Shown: positions 14,598 through 24,002, counted from the first letter of the stretch. The stretch: DNA of 64,000 nucleotides from JAGQIB01 sp041393395 (GCA_041393395.1 JAWKKG010000003.1:909213-973212); one strand, 5' to 3'. The notes: generated by a model from the sequence alone, not told the origin. Numbers and translations: made by a program.

Positions 14598-17500
14598 TCA
14601 GGCGCGCCCGCATTCCGCCAGGAGCGTGGCGAGACGCTGCGTGTCGACGGGCTTCGTGAGGTGCAGCCGGAAGCCCGCCTCGCGCGCGGCGCGAATCGTG
14701 TCCTCGTCGCCGAAGCCCGTGAGCGCGATCAGGTGGATCGCCTTCGTCTCGGGCGATGCCTGCAGACGTCGCGCGACCTCGAAACCATCCATGCCCGGCA
14801 GCCCGATGTCGCACACGAGCACGTCCGGCGAGAACTCGCGCGCCTGCTCGAGTCCGGCCGGGCCGTCGTACGCCACCGCGACCTGGTTGCCGGAGATCTC
14901 GAGCAACCGCTTCAGCGCGTCGGCGGAGTCGCGGTGATCGTCCACCACGAGGATGCGACGCGGTGACGTCGTGCCGTTCGCGGCCGGCTTCGGCGCCTGC
15001 GCGGCCGCGCTCGTGTCGATCGGCAGCGTGAATCGGAAGTCCGCGCCGAGTCCCTGGCCTTCGCTGCGCACTTCCACGCGTCCGCCGTGCGCCTCCACGA
15101 GGCCCTTCACGATCGGGAGACCGAGTCCGAGCCCGCCCGTCATCCGGTCGCGTGCGAGCTCGGTCTGCACGAACGGCTCGAACACGCGCGCGAGGTCGGC
15201 GGGGTCGATGCCGCAGCCGCTGTCGGCCACGGAGACCGTCGTCTCGCCGGTGGCGACGTCTTCGGTCAGCGACACCGCGATCGTGCCGCCCGCGTCCGTG
15301 AACTTGCGCGCGTTCGCGAGCAGGTTCGCGAGCACCTGCTGCACCCGGTACGGATCGGCGCGCACGCGCACCGCGTGGTCCGGCACCGCGGCGGTGAGCA
15401 CGAGTCCGGTCGCCTCGAAGCGCGCGCGCACGGATTCCACGGAGTCGAGCACGATCTCGCGCAGGTCCGCTGTCTCGGGGCGCAGCGTGAGCTTGTCGCT
15501 CGCGAGCTGCGAGACCTCGAGCAGATCGTCCACGAGTCGCGCGAGCTGATCGACCTGACGATCGATGATGCGTCGCATGCGGCGGGCGTCGCCGTCCCCG
15601 TTGTCGGAGGTCGAGCGTCCGTTCATCTCGTCGCGACGCCAGGACGACGTGAGGACCTGCATCGCCGTGCGGATCGAGCCGAGCGGGTTGCGCAGCTCGT
15701 GCCCGAGCATGTGGATGAAGTTGTCCTTCGCCTCGTTCGTCGCCTTCAGGCGCGAGGACGCGGAACGCTGCGCTTCGTACAGCATCGCGTTGTCCATGGC
15801 GATCGCGGCCTGCGCGGCGAGGGACGCCGCGATCTCCTCGTCGCGCGCGCGGAAGCGGCCGGGGCGGCCGTGCGCCACGCGCAACGTTCCCTGCGCCTGC
15901 CCCGAGCGCGACACGACGGGCACCGCGAGCTCGCTCGCGAACCGATGGGCCGCAGGGTCGTGGCCGCCGAACACGGAGCCGAGCGGACCCGAGATCGCGC
16001 GCCGACGTTCCGCCACCCCCTCCTCGTCACGCACGGTGTAGTCCAGCGAGCCGGCCTCCGCGCCCGTGAGCTCGGTGGCGGCGTCGGTGACGGCCTGCAC
16101 CACCTTCGAGAGATCGAGCTCGGCGGACACGAGGCGCCCCAGCGTCTGCGTGCGGCGGAGAACGTCCTCGGTACGGCGACGTTCCTGGACCTCGGTGCGC
16201 AGGTTCGTCATGGACTGCTCGAGCTCGTGCGTGCGATCGCGCACCGCGTCTTCCAGCGTACGTGCGCGCAGCGCCGCGACGTCCGCGAACCGGAACGTGA
16301 GGGTGAGCAGGATCGCGATCAGCAGCGACGCGCCGAGCGCGAGCCCCGGCAGCGGGGTGGCGAGCGCCGCGAGCAGCCCGGGCTGGGGCGCGAGCGCGAT
16401 CTCCCACGGCACCGCGCCCGGAAGCTCGAGCGGCATGCGTCGCGTCCACGGCGGCGGCGTCGTGAGGTCCAGTTCGCCCTCGCGGAACACCTCGCGTCCC
16501 TGGCAGAGCACCACCACGGAGTAGCCCGGCGTGAGATGACGTGACAGCGCCGAGAACGCGCGCTTCGCGGAGAACACGCCGGAGAGATACGCCTCCGGAT
16601 GCGACGGCGACGCGAGCGGGATGATCACGCGGAACACCTTGCCGCCGTCATCCGCCACCTCGAACGGCCCGACCACGACCGCCTGGCCCGTCTCGCGGGA
16701 GACGAGCAGCGCGCGCTCGCGCCGGATCTGGTTCTGGTAGGTGTCCGCGAGTCGCACCGGCTCGTCGCGCGTGGACGCCACGATGCGCGGCGCGAAGCGC
16801 GCGTCGATCCACTCGATCAGCTCGAAGCCGCGGAACGCGCCGACGGTGAGGCGCGCATCCTTCTGCCACGCGGCCGGGGAGTCCCAGCCGCTTTCCTTGC
16901 CTTGATCCGCGAGTCGGGTGAGTGCGAGCACCACTGATCCCGTGGACGTGATCATCTCGTTGCGCAGGCCGCGCGCGGTGGCCTCGACCATGCGGTGGAT
17001 CGTGTCCTGCTCCTGCGCGCGCAGCGCGGCCCAGAACAGCACGCCGGCCACGGCGGCGCTCGTGCCCACGAGCACGGGCCGCCACCACGAACGTTCCTCG
17101 CGGATCTGCGCCTCGCGCTCGAACGCGAGGAAGATGACTCCGGAACCGAACACGGTGAACGCGAGCGCCGAGTGGATCGCCATGCGCGCGGCGGCGCCCC
17201 AGCCGAACGCCTGCGTCACGTCGGCGGCGTAGCCGAGCAGCGCGACCGCGCCGAGCGTGAGCACGCCCACGCCGAGCAGCGCGCCGAGGTACACCGAGCG
17301 ACGCACCACCAGGATCGCGCCGGCCGCGAGCGCGAACGCCATCAACGTGTTCGGCGCGATCGGCCCGTCCGGGCCCATGTCGTCGTTCTGCGCGGAGTCC
17401 ACGACCATCACGGGCTCGTTCGGCAGCTCCACGATCTCGGCGAGCTCGGGATCGATCGCGGGCGCGCCCTTCTGCACCGACGTGCCGGGCGCACTCGGCG

Positions 17501-17849
17501 CGGCCTCGGTGGTCTCCTCGGCCGCGGGCGGTGGCGGCGCCTCGATCGGCGCGCGCGGCAGGAACTGCGGCAGCGCGGAGGAGATCACGAGCACGACCGC
17601 GGCCACGCTGAGGTGCGCGACGCGTCGCCATTCGCGATGCCTCGCCACGAGGCCGAGGCCGATGAACACGAGCCCCGCCGCCACGAGCGGTCGCATCGGC
17701 GGCAACCACGGGCGGACCTGCGTCAGACCCGAGTTGCCGGTCTGCCAGCCCACGAGGACGGTCACGCCCAGCAGCGCGACGAGCAGTCCCGCGAGGAACG
17801 GAGCGCCGCGGAAGATCCGGCGAAGCAGCAGAACGAAGCGCATCGGCAT
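14598..17849 (-). CDS. Membrane hybrid histidine kinase with CHASE-like and GAF domains and receiver
   Basis: This 1,083-residue protein starts at ATG 17849. The N-terminal third holds about seven hydrophobic segments split by a Pro/Glu-rich extracytoplasmic stretch. Next comes a CHASE-like sensor (WQKDARLTVGAFRGFELIEWIDARF) closed by another membrane helix, then a coiled coil, a GAF-like domain (LDLSKVVQAVTDAATELTGAEAGSLDY), and a HisKA/HATPase core with H-box GHELRNPLGSIR, N-box NLLANARKFT, G1 DSGCGID and G2 GLGLGLPIVKGL. A C-terminal receiver has DVLVCDIGLPGMDG as its acceptor. All catalytic residues are intact, so it is an active hybrid kinase sensing an external ligand and needing a separate phosphotransfer partner, which is not seen here. 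No clear Shine-Dalgarno precedes the start. Confidence 0.85.
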   Translation of the reverse strand: MPMRFVLLLRRIFRGAPFLAGLLVALLGVTVLVGWQTGNSGLTQVRPWLPPMRPLVAAGLVFIGLGLVARHREWRRVAHLSVAAVVLVISSALPQFLPRAPIEAPPPPAAEETTEAAPSAPGTSVQKGAPAIDPELAEIVELPNEPVMVVDSAQNDDMGPDGPIAPNTLMAFALAAGAILVVRRSVYLGALLGVGVLTLGAVALLGYAADVTQAFGWGAAARMAIHSALAFTVFGSGVIFLAFEREAQIREERSWWRPVLVGTSAAVAGVLFWAALRAQEQDTIHRMVEATARGLRNEMITSTGSVVLALTRLADQGKESGWDSPAAWQKDARLTVGAFRGFELIEWIDARFAPRIVASTRDEPVRLADTYQNQIRRERALLVSRETGQAVVVGPFEVADDGGKVFRVIIPLASPSHPEAYLSGVFSAKRAFSALSRHLTPGYSVVVLCQGREVFREGELDLTTPPPWTRRMPLELPGAVPWEIALAPQPGLLAALATPLPGLALGASLLIAILLTLTFRFADVAALRARTLEDAVRDRTHELEQSMTNLRTEVQERRRTEDVLRRTQTLGRLVSAELDLSKVVQAVTDAATELTGAEAGSLDYTVRDEEGVAERRRAISGPLGSVFGGHDPAAHRFASELAVPVVSRSGQAQGTLRVAHGRPGRFRARDEEIAASLAAQAAIAMDNAMLYEAQRSASSRLKATNEAKDNFIHMLGHELRNPLGSIRTAMQVLTSSWRRDEMNGRSTSDNGDGDARRMRRIIDRQVDQLARLVDDLLEVSQLASDKLTLRPETADLREIVLDSVESVRARFEATGLVLTAAVPDHAVRVRADPYRVQQVLANLLANARKFTDAGGTIAVSLTEDVATGETTVSVADSGCGIDPADLARVFEPFVQTELARDRMTGGLGLGLPIVKGLVEAHGGRVEVRSEGQGLGADFRFTLPIDTSAAAQAPKPAANGTTSPRRILVVDDHRDSADALKRLLEISGNQVAVAYDGPAGLEQAREFSPDVLVCDIGLPGMDGFEVARRLQASPETKAIHLIALTGFGDEDTIRAAREAGFRLHLTKPVDTQRLATLLAECGRA

Positions 17850-17952
17850 CCGCAGGGGGAAAGGAAGGGCAGACGCCTGGACTATACCGAAGCCGGACCG
17901 CCTCTGGCGATCCCCGCGCGCCTTGGCTACCTTGCAGGCGGCGGAGGCGGCC

Positions 17953-20481
17953 TTGATCGATCGAGCGGAAATCTTCTGGTCCCGGGTGAGGCGGCTCGTG
18001 AGCCGGCACTCCTGGACCGCCCGGATCCTCGGCGCGAAGCCGGTGGTGGGCCACGCGGACGAGCCCGGCCTGGTCCTGATCCAGGTCGACGGGCTCGGAG
18101 AGGCGGTCCTCCGGCGGGCACTGGCCGAGGGCAAGATGCCGTTCCTGCGTCACCTGGTGGAGGACGAGGGCTACGGCGTCCACCGGCTGTACTCCGGGGT
18201 GCCCAGCAACACGCCGGCGTTCCAGGCGGAGCTGTTCTGGGGGGTACCCGGCGTGGTGCCCGGGTTCGGGTTCCGCGACCCGGAGACGGGGCGCGCGGTC
18301 TGGATGACGCAGCGGGGCACCGCCGCCCGGGTGGAGGAGCAGCTCGCCGCGGAGCACGAGGGGCTGCTGCGCGGCGGGTCCGCCTGGTCGGACATCTACT
18401 CCGGCGGGGCGGCGGAGCCGCGGTTCTGCTCCTCCACGGCCGGCGTGAGCGACCTGCTGCGCGAGCTGTCGCCGGGGCGACTCGTGGGACTGCTGGTCTG
18501 GCACGGCTGGAGCGTGGTCCGCGTGCTCGCGAACATCGTGGCGGAGACGGGGCTCGCGCTCTGGGACTTCGCGCGCGGCGCGATCGCCGGCCGCGATCTC
18601 GCGGCGGAGTTCCGGTTCATCGGCGAACGCGTGGGCGTCACGGCGGTGCTGCGCGAGATCATCACCGCCGGCGCGTGCGTGGACGCGGACCGCGGTCTCC
18701 CGATCGTGCATCTGAACTACCTGGGCTACGACGAGCACGCGCACCGCCGCGGCCCCGACTCGGGCTTCGCGCTGTGGGCACTCCAGGGAATCGACGCCTC
18801 CATCCGCCGCGTGTGGCTCGCCGCGCACCGATCGCGTCACCGCGACTACCAGGTGTGGATCTACTCGGATCACGGGCAGGAAACGGTCACCGCGTACCGC
18901 CCGCGCTACGGCGAGACGATCGAGGTCGCGGCGCGCCGCGCGTGGGACGCGTGGAAGGCGGGACGCGAGGCACAGCCGCGCCCCGAGAACCCGGCGGCCG
19001 GCGCGTCCGAACGCTTCGTCCGCGCGGAACGTCGCGGGCATCGCACGGCCGCGATGCGCGAGGAGCTGCCGGACTGGATGCGTCGGTGGAAGGAACGTCC
19101 GGGGGAGGAGCCGGCGCCGGTGGCGGAGGAGGGCGAGCCGTTCGTCCTGGAGCGCGGCCCGATCGGGTTCATGTACCTGCCGGAAGGCGAGCGGGATTTC
19201 GAGACCCGGCGAGCCGTGGCGGCGCGCGTGGCGCGCGAGGGACGTTCGCCCACCGTCCTCGTGGCCACGGAAGACGGCGGCGCGATCGCGTTCCCGGACG
19301 ACGGGGGCGAGATCCGGCTGCCGGGCGAGGAAGAGGCGCTGCTCGGCCCGGACCATCCGCACCGGGAAGCCGTGGTGCAGGATCTATTGCGGCTCGTGCA
19401 CCACGAGCTGTCCGGCGAGCTCGTGCTGCTGAGCTGGCACCCGGCGCGACCGATGTCGTTCAACGTGGTGAACGGCGCGCACGGCGGACCGGGACCCCGC
19501 GAGACGACCGCGTTCCTGGTGACGCCGCCGGAGACGAACGAATCCGTGCCGCGCCATCGTTTGCGCGCGTCCGGCCTGCGCGAGCTCGCGCGCGACGTGC
19601 TCGACCCGACCCGCGCGAACCTGCGCCGGCACCGCATGCGCGCGGTGAGCGGAACGTCGGATCGCCTGCTGCGCATCGCCACCTACAACGTCCACGGCTG
19701 CCGCGGCATGGACGGGCGCTACTCGGTCGAGCGCATCGCGCGCACGCTCGCCCGCCTCGCGCCCGACGTGGTCTGCCTGCAGGAGCTGGACCTCCAGCGC
19801 GCGCGGTCGGGCGGTCTCGATCAGGGACGCGAGATCGCGCAGCGCCTGGAGACCGACTATTTCTCGCACGCGGTGCGCGAGGCGGACGACGGTCTGTTCG
19901 GAAACGCGGTGCTGTCCACGTTGCCGGTCCGTCTCGTGGCGGCGGGTCCGCTGCCGGCGCTCGACACGCGCCTCGACCTCGAGCCGCGCGGCGTGCTGTG
20001 GGTGGAGATCGATCTCGACGGGATCCCGGTGCAGGTCTTCAACACGCACCTCTCGATCCTGTCCCGCGAACGTCGCCTGCAGGTGCAGGAGCTGCTGTCG
20101 GAGCGCTGGCTGGGTCACCCGGACTGCACCGGCCCCGTGATCCTGCTCGGGGATTTCAACGCGGCCACGGACTCGTGGTGCTCGCACCGTCTCGCGGAGC
20201 GTGTACCGAACATCGTGGATCAGGAGATCGAACTGCCGGGACCGCGCTCGCCGATCCGTCCCACGTGGTCGGGGCGCCTGCCCGTCCGCCGGATCGATCA
20301 CGTGTTCGCGAGCGAGCACTTCCGGGTGAGACGCGTGGACGCGCCGCGCAACCGCCTCACGCGCGTGGCGTCGGATCACCTGCCGCTGGTGGTGGACCTC
20401 TCGATCGATTCCTCGTCGCTCGTGCCCCAGTCGGGCGTGAGCCGCAGGAACTGGAGCGAGACGAGCGAGAGCAGGACGTAG
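17953..20481 (+). CDS. Fusion of alkaline-phosphatase-superfamily domain and endonuclease/exonuclease/phosphatase domain
   Basis: This 842-residue protein starts at TTG 17953 with GGAGG five bases upstream. Residues about 30-560 form an alkaline phosphatase/nucleotide pyrophosphatase-type fold: metal-binding LVLIQVDGLG, a nucleophile threonine region YSGVPSNTPAFQAELFWG, HLNYLGYDEHAHRRG and SDHGQE. Residues about 570-830 form an EEP domain: IATYNVHG, VVCLQELD, NTHLSI, LLGDFNA, RRIDHVFAS and SDHLPLVVD. Both halves keep their metal and catalytic motifs, so the protein may remove two phosphoesters from one substrate, for example a phospholipid or sugar phosphate. No clear signal peptide is seen. 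The 3' end overlaps the convergent PqiA-like gene by 106 bases. Confidence 0.83.
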   Translation: MIDRAEIFWSRVRRLVSRHSWTARILGAKPVVGHADEPGLVLIQVDGLGEAVLRRALAEGKMPFLRHLVEDEGYGVHRLYSGVPSNTPAFQAELFWGVPGVVPGFGFRDPETGRAVWMTQRGTAARVEEQLAAEHEGLLRGGSAWSDIYSGGAAEPRFCSSTAGVSDLLRELSPGRLVGLLVWHGWSVVRVLANIVAETGLALWDFARGAIAGRDLAAEFRFIGERVGVTAVLREIITAGACVDADRGLPIVHLNYLGYDEHAHRRGPDSGFALWALQGIDASIRRVWLAAHRSRHRDYQVWIYSDHGQETVTAYRPRYGETIEVAARRAWDAWKAGREAQPRPENPAAGASERFVRAERRGHRTAAMREELPDWMRRWKERPGEEPAPVAEEGEPFVLERGPIGFMYLPEGERDFETRRAVAARVAREGRSPTVLVATEDGGAIAFPDDGGEIRLPGEEEALLGPDHPHREAVVQDLLRLVHHELSGELVLLSWHPARPMSFNVVNGAHGGPGPRETTAFLVTPPETNESVPRHRLRASGLRELARDVLDPTRANLRRHRMRAVSGTSDRLLRIATYNVHGCRGMDGRYSVERIARTLARLAPDVVCLQELDLQRARSGGLDQGREIAQRLETDYFSHAVREADDGLFGNAVLSTLPVRLVAAGPLPALDTRLDLEPRGVLWVEIDLDGIPVQVFNTHLSILSRERRLQVQELLSERWLGHPDCTGPVILLGDFNAATDSWCSHRLAERVPNIVDQEIELPGPRSPIRPTWSGRLPVRRIDHVFASEHFRVRRVDAPRNRLTRVASDHLPLVVDLSIDSSSLVPQSGVSRRNWSETSESRT

Positions 20482-20915
20482 GACACGAACCAGTAGAAGC
20501 CGACCTCGAGGTTCGCGTCGAGCTGGTCCGTGGCCTTTGCGGACAGGAACGCCACGTACACCGCCACCACGAAGACGTCGTTCATGGCCCACTTGCTGAT
20601 GCCGCGCGCGAAGTTCGCGATGTAGCGGCGGGGGAGCGCGGCGCGCAGCGACAGCGCCACGCCGAGCAGCACGCCCTTCACGATCGGCACCACCACGCCG
20701 AACAGGAAGATCAGTCCCGCCACGAGATCGTTGCCCGAGTCGTGCAGACTCTCCACGGTCTGCAGGATGCTGCGGGTCTCGCGGAACACCTCGCGCTCGG
20801 TGCCGAACAGCGAGATCTTCGCGGTGATCGTGATCAGCGGCTTCGTGATGCCGGGCCACAGCGCCGCGAACGAGGCGACGAGCAGCGCCAGCCCGATCGC
20901 GTTGCGGACCTTCAC
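20376..20915 (-). CDS. PqiA-domain (paraquat-inducible protein A-like) membrane protein
   Basis: This 179-residue protein has four hydrophobic helices (about 7-22, 63-84, 108-125, 140-160), matching one PqiA half-domain. Family landmarks include the first helix followed by P[IL]..I (TKPLITITAKISLFG), the central FGVVVPIVKGVLL and the positively charged loop ISKWAMNDVFVVAVYVAFL. PqiA proteins act with MCE proteins in lipid traffic between the membranes, but no MCE gene is present here. The start is GTG at 20915. The last 35 residues overlap the convergent phosphatase fusion gene. Confidence 0.8.
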   Translation of the reverse strand: MKVRNAIGLALLVASFAALWPGITKPLITITAKISLFGTEREVFRETRSILQTVESLHDSGNDLVAGLIFLFGVVVPIVKGVLLGVALSLRAALPRRYIANFARGISKWAMNDVFVVAVYVAFLSAKATDQLDANLEVGFYWFVSYVLLSLVSLQFLRLTPDWGTSDEESIERSTTSGR

Positions 20916-20955
20916 GACGCGCGCCGCGCGGGAGAGCGGCGGGGGCCGGGCCGCG

Positions 20956-22248
20956 TCACGAGGCGAGGCCGAGGTTCTGGCGCAGGCGACTCGCCCACGG
21001 GCTCTTGGGATCGGCCTCGAGGTACACGCGCGCGTGACGTCGCGCGTCCTGGGCGCGTCCCGCGCCGAGGTAGGCCTCGGCGAGGTTGTAGTGCGCGTCC
21101 GGGAACGCGGGAGCGAGCTCCACCGCGCGACGTCCGGCCGCGATCGCTTCTTCCCACTCCTCGAACTGCGCGTGCACGCTCGCGAGGTTGTTCCAGGCCT
21201 CCGCGTACGCGGGATCGATCTCCACCGCCTGCTCGAATCGCGAGAGCGCCTCCTCGAGCCGGCCGAGCGAGTGCAGCACGTTGCCGAGGTTGAACGCGAT
21301 CTCGGCCGACGGGCCGCCCGCGAGCAACGCCTCGCGGTACGCGCGCGCGGCCTCGTCCAGGTGATCCGCGTCCTCGAGCTCGAGCGCGAGCTCGAACCAT
21401 TCGTCGGCCGTGCGGGGATTCGTGGGCAGCACGGGAGCGGCGGCCGGCGGTGAGTGCGGAGTCGGCGTCGAGGCGCCGGCGCCCCCCTCGATCACGAAGA
21501 GGCGCGGCCGGCCGGCCGGCGGGGTCTCTTCCGGGGAGTCGAGGTCCGAGTCGTCGTCCGAGCCCGCCGGCGCGGCGGGGCCCGAGTTGCCGGTTGCGCC
21601 TTCCGCGCCGAAGCCGAGCGTCATCTGGCCGGACGGCTCCGCGAGGCGTCCCGGTCCGAGGCGGACCAGCAGGCCGGCGGATCCGCCGAGCGTGTCCAGA
21701 CGTTGCAAGGCACTCTCGTTCTCGGGGAGCCAGCGCGCGAGCTGCGCGAGGCTCTCGCGGATCGTGGCCACGGACGCGCCGCGCGCCGTGAGCTCCGCGA
21801 GGCGCTTGACCTCCGCCGCCTGGCGGAAGTCGAAGTAGTCGAGCCGGGCCTCCGTGCGTGCCGGCTTGAGGATGCCGCGACGGATCCACGCGCGGATGCG
21901 GCGAGCGGGGATGCGCAGGAGCCGCGCGAGCTGGGCCGTGGTGTAGAGCGTGTCGAGCGGGCGCTCGTCGACGCCGGTGGCGCCGAGCGCGGCGAGGAAG
22001 TCGTGCTCGGAGACGATTTCGAGCGAACGGCCGCCCTCGATCAGCGCGCGTGCTCGTTCCAGGTTCACGGCGAGGTGACCGTCGTCCTGGATCGGCCACG
22101 GTTCTGCGCCGACCACCACGATGTCCGTCGACTCGTCGCAGCGCGACACCGGCGTGCCGCCGGCCTGCGCCACGAGCTCCGCCGCCTCCTCGCGCGTGAC
22201 CGCGGCAAAGCGGCCGGCGAACGCCACGCGTCGTCCCCGGTAACTCAT
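20956..22248 (-). CDS. BRCT-MerR-TPR fusion protein
   Basis: This 430-residue protein has an unusual domain order. Residues 3-90 form a BRCT domain (RRVAFAGRFAAVTREEAAELVAQAGG, TDIVVVG, then a late strand/helix EIVSEHDFLAAL). Residues about 101-150 form a MerR-type helix-turn-helix (YTTAQLARLLRIPARRIRAWIRRGIL). A Pro/Asp-rich linker follows, and residues about 290-430 carry four TPR units (for example AEIAFNLGNVLHSLGRLEEALSRFEQAVEIDP). The start is ATG at 22248 with GGGAG upstream. BRCT domains usually bind phosphopeptides or DNA ends, MerR HTHs bind DNA, and TPRs bind proteins, so a DNA-bound adaptor or regulator is likely. It lies 40 bases before the PqiA-like gene. Confidence 0.83.
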   Translation of the reverse strand: MSYRGRRVAFAGRFAAVTREEAAELVAQAGGTPVSRCDESTDIVVVGAEPWPIQDDGHLAVNLERARALIEGGRSLEIVSEHDFLAALGATGVDERPLDTLYTTAQLARLLRIPARRIRAWIRRGILKPARTEARLDYFDFRQAAEVKRLAELTARGASVATIRESLAQLARWLPENESALQRLDTLGGSAGLLVRLGPGRLAEPSGQMTLGFGAEGATGNSGPAAPAGSDDDSDLDSPEETPPAGRPRLFVIEGGAGASTPTPHSPPAAAPVLPTNPRTADEWFELALELEDADHLDEAARAYREALLAGGPSAEIAFNLGNVLHSLGRLEEALSRFEQAVEIDPAYAEAWNNLASVHAQFEEWEEAIAAGRRAVELAPAFPDAHYNLAEAYLGAGRAQDARRHARVYLEADPKSPWASRLRQNLGLAS

Positions 22249-22387
22249 CCACCACTCCCATCCTCGGACGCGGCGAAGATATGACGGCGACGCGACGTCC
22301 ACAAGGGCCGGTCACCCGAAGGTAGCGGGTCCGAATGACCCACGACCCACCCGACGGCGGCCGGCCCGGGGACGGGGGAGGGAGTTG

Positions 22388-23017
22388 CTACGGCTTCGCC
22401 GAGAGCGGCGGGGGGAACTTCGCGAGGACGGCCTCGGCGATCTTCTCGTAGTCGTTGTCCGGGGAGGTCGGGTCCGCGAGTCCCTTGCCCCAGCCGAACC
22501 AGACGAGCTGACTCGTCCGGGTGTCGATGATCTCCACGATCACGTCGCCTTCCTCGAGGCTCTCGTACTCGAAGCCCTCCACCTGCCAGTCGCTATCGAA
22601 CGGCTCCGTGACCTGCGGGTCCTGCTTGCCGTGATCCGGCACGTCGCCCACGCCCGAGCGACCCGGGGTGATGATGTCCGGCTGGGTCAGATCCCCGTCG
22701 TCGACCTGCACGCGGAGCTTCGCGACCTCCACCCCGAGGATGTAGTGCACCCGGAAGTCGGGATTCCGGTCGGTCGGTCCCTCGAAGCCCTTCCTGCGGA
22801 GTACCGCCTCGACGCCCGCACGGGCGGCGGCGCGCAGGTCCGCGTCGACCGTGGTGGGGTCCTCGTCCAGACGCGTGTCCCAGCCGAAGGTGCGGTACGC
22901 GCCGAACGGCGCGTGCTCGTCGAACTGGCTCTGGACCTGGACTCCGGCGCAGCCGGAGAGGAGTGGCAGACCGATCAGCATCAGGGTACCGGCGACGAGC
23001 GAGTTTCCGGAGCGCAT
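22388..23017 (-). CDS. Lipoprotein, DUF4136-like
   Basis: This 209-residue protein has a lipoprotein signal (LPLLSGC, lipidated C23) and the layout of DUF4136: an early AYRTFGWD strand, a helix DADLRAAARAGVEAVLRRKGF, then PDFRVHYIL and the closing GDVIVEIIDTRTSQLVWFGWGKG with a C-terminal helix EKIAEAVLAKFP. DUF4136 proteins are outer-envelope lipoproteins of unknown job. The start is ATG at 23017 with GGGAGGA upstream. Confidence 0.82.
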   Translation of the reverse strand: MRSGNSLVAGTLMLIGLPLLSGCAGVQVQSQFDEHAPFGAYRTFGWDTRLDEDPTTVDADLRAAARAGVEAVLRRKGFEGPTDRNPDFRVHYILGVEVAKLRVQVDDGDLTQPDIITPGRSGVGDVPDHGKQDPQVTEPFDSDWQVEGFEYESLEEGDVIVEIIDTRTSQLVWFGWGKGLADPTSPDNDYEKIAEAVLAKFPPPLSAKP

Positions 23018-23078
23018 CAGAGTCCTCCCTTCGGGAAGCGTCGCGCCGGAGGGCCGTGGGGGCAGGTCCGCGGGGGAC

Positions 23079-24002
23079 CTACTCGGCGACGGTATCCAGG
23101 AAGACCGGGGCCCGCAGCTGACCGTCCGGCGTGTGCTCGAGGAATTTCACCCGGCAGAACACGTTCGGTTCCACCCAGATGACTTCTTCTCCGCCCTGCG
23201 ACGGAACCGAAATGAAGGGCGTCGGCCGCACGTGGGCGCGGAGGCGGTCGTTCAGCGCGCGGCGGCGCACGTCGTCGAGGCCGCTGCCCACACGGCCGGC
23301 GTACACGAGCTCGCCGCCGCTCTCGAGACCGATGACGAGACTCCGCAGGTCGCGCTCGCCGTCCGGCAGGAACCCGAGGATCGCGCAGTAGGCGGTGCGC
23401 GACTGCTTGATCTTGAGCCAGGAGTCCGAGCGCTTGCCGGGAAGGTAGCGGCTCGCGAGTCGCTTCGCGACGACGCCCTCGAGCTCCATCGCGCACGCCT
23501 GCTCGAAGTACGCGAGACCTTGCCCGATCACGCCGTCCGAGAACACCACGGTCGATTGCAGGTCGGTGTCCAGTTCGCCCATCAGCTCGCGCAGGGCGGC
23601 GCGGCGATCGGCGAGCGTCCAGTCCACGATCGACTCGCCAGCCCGCCACAGGAGATCGAACACCACGTACACCGCCGGCATCGACTGCGCGAGCAGCGCC
23701 ACGCGACGTTCCCCGCGAGCCTGCTCCCGGCGCAGCATGCCGTGGAAGCTCGGGCGGCCGTCGATCAGGACCGCGATCTCGCCGTCGAGCACGGTACCGT
23801 CCGGCAGGCCGGCGAGGCCGGCGAGCTCGGGGTAGCGTTCGCGCTGCGGGTTCGCCTTGCGGTTCAAGAGGCGATAGTCGCCGCCCTCCACGAACGCGAG
23901 CGCGCGCGTGCCGTCCCACTTGATCTCGAAGATCCAGTCCGGGTCGTCGAACGGCTCGCCGATCTTCGCGAGCATGGGCGGGATGAACTCGGGGAGGGGC
24001 AT
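23079..24002 (-). CDS. Stand-alone ATP-dependent DNA ligase (LigD ligase-domain type)
   Basis: This 307-residue protein is the catalytic core of an NHEJ-type ATP-dependent ligase: nucleotidyltransferase domain (1-190) plus OB-fold (195-300). Every motif is intact: motif I EIKWDGTRA with the adenylated lysine, motif III LDGEIAVL, motif IV EGVVAKR and motif V SWLKIKQS. The length matches free-standing LigD-like or LigC ligases. The ligase domain fused inside the LigD protein at 31649 has lost these residues, so this enzyme is the likely sealing activity for Ku-dependent repair. The start is ATG at 24002, with only a weak AAGGA upstream. It is transcribed alone. Confidence 0.9.
   Translation of the reverse strand: MPLPEFIPPMLAKIGEPFDDPDWIFEIKWDGTRALAFVEGGDYRLLNRKANPQRERYPELAGLAGLPDGTVLDGEIAVLIDGRPSFHGMLRREQARGERRVALLAQSMPAVYVVFDLLWRAGESIVDWTLADRRAALRELMGELDTDLQSTVVFSDGVIGQGLAYFEQACAMELEGVVAKRLASRYLPGKRSDSWLKIKQSRTAYCAILGFLPDGERDLRSLVIGLESGGELVYAGRVGSGLDDVRRRALNDRLRAHVRPTPFISVPSQGGEEVIWVEPNVFCRVKFLEHTPDGQLRAPVFLDTVAE

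Noticed and set aside
16995..21293. A 1,432-codon open frame on the plus strand across the hybrid kinase, phosphatase fusion and PqiA-like genes
   Set aside because: It crosses three well-supported genes in other frames, has no domain pattern and is dominated by Arg, Gly and Ala.
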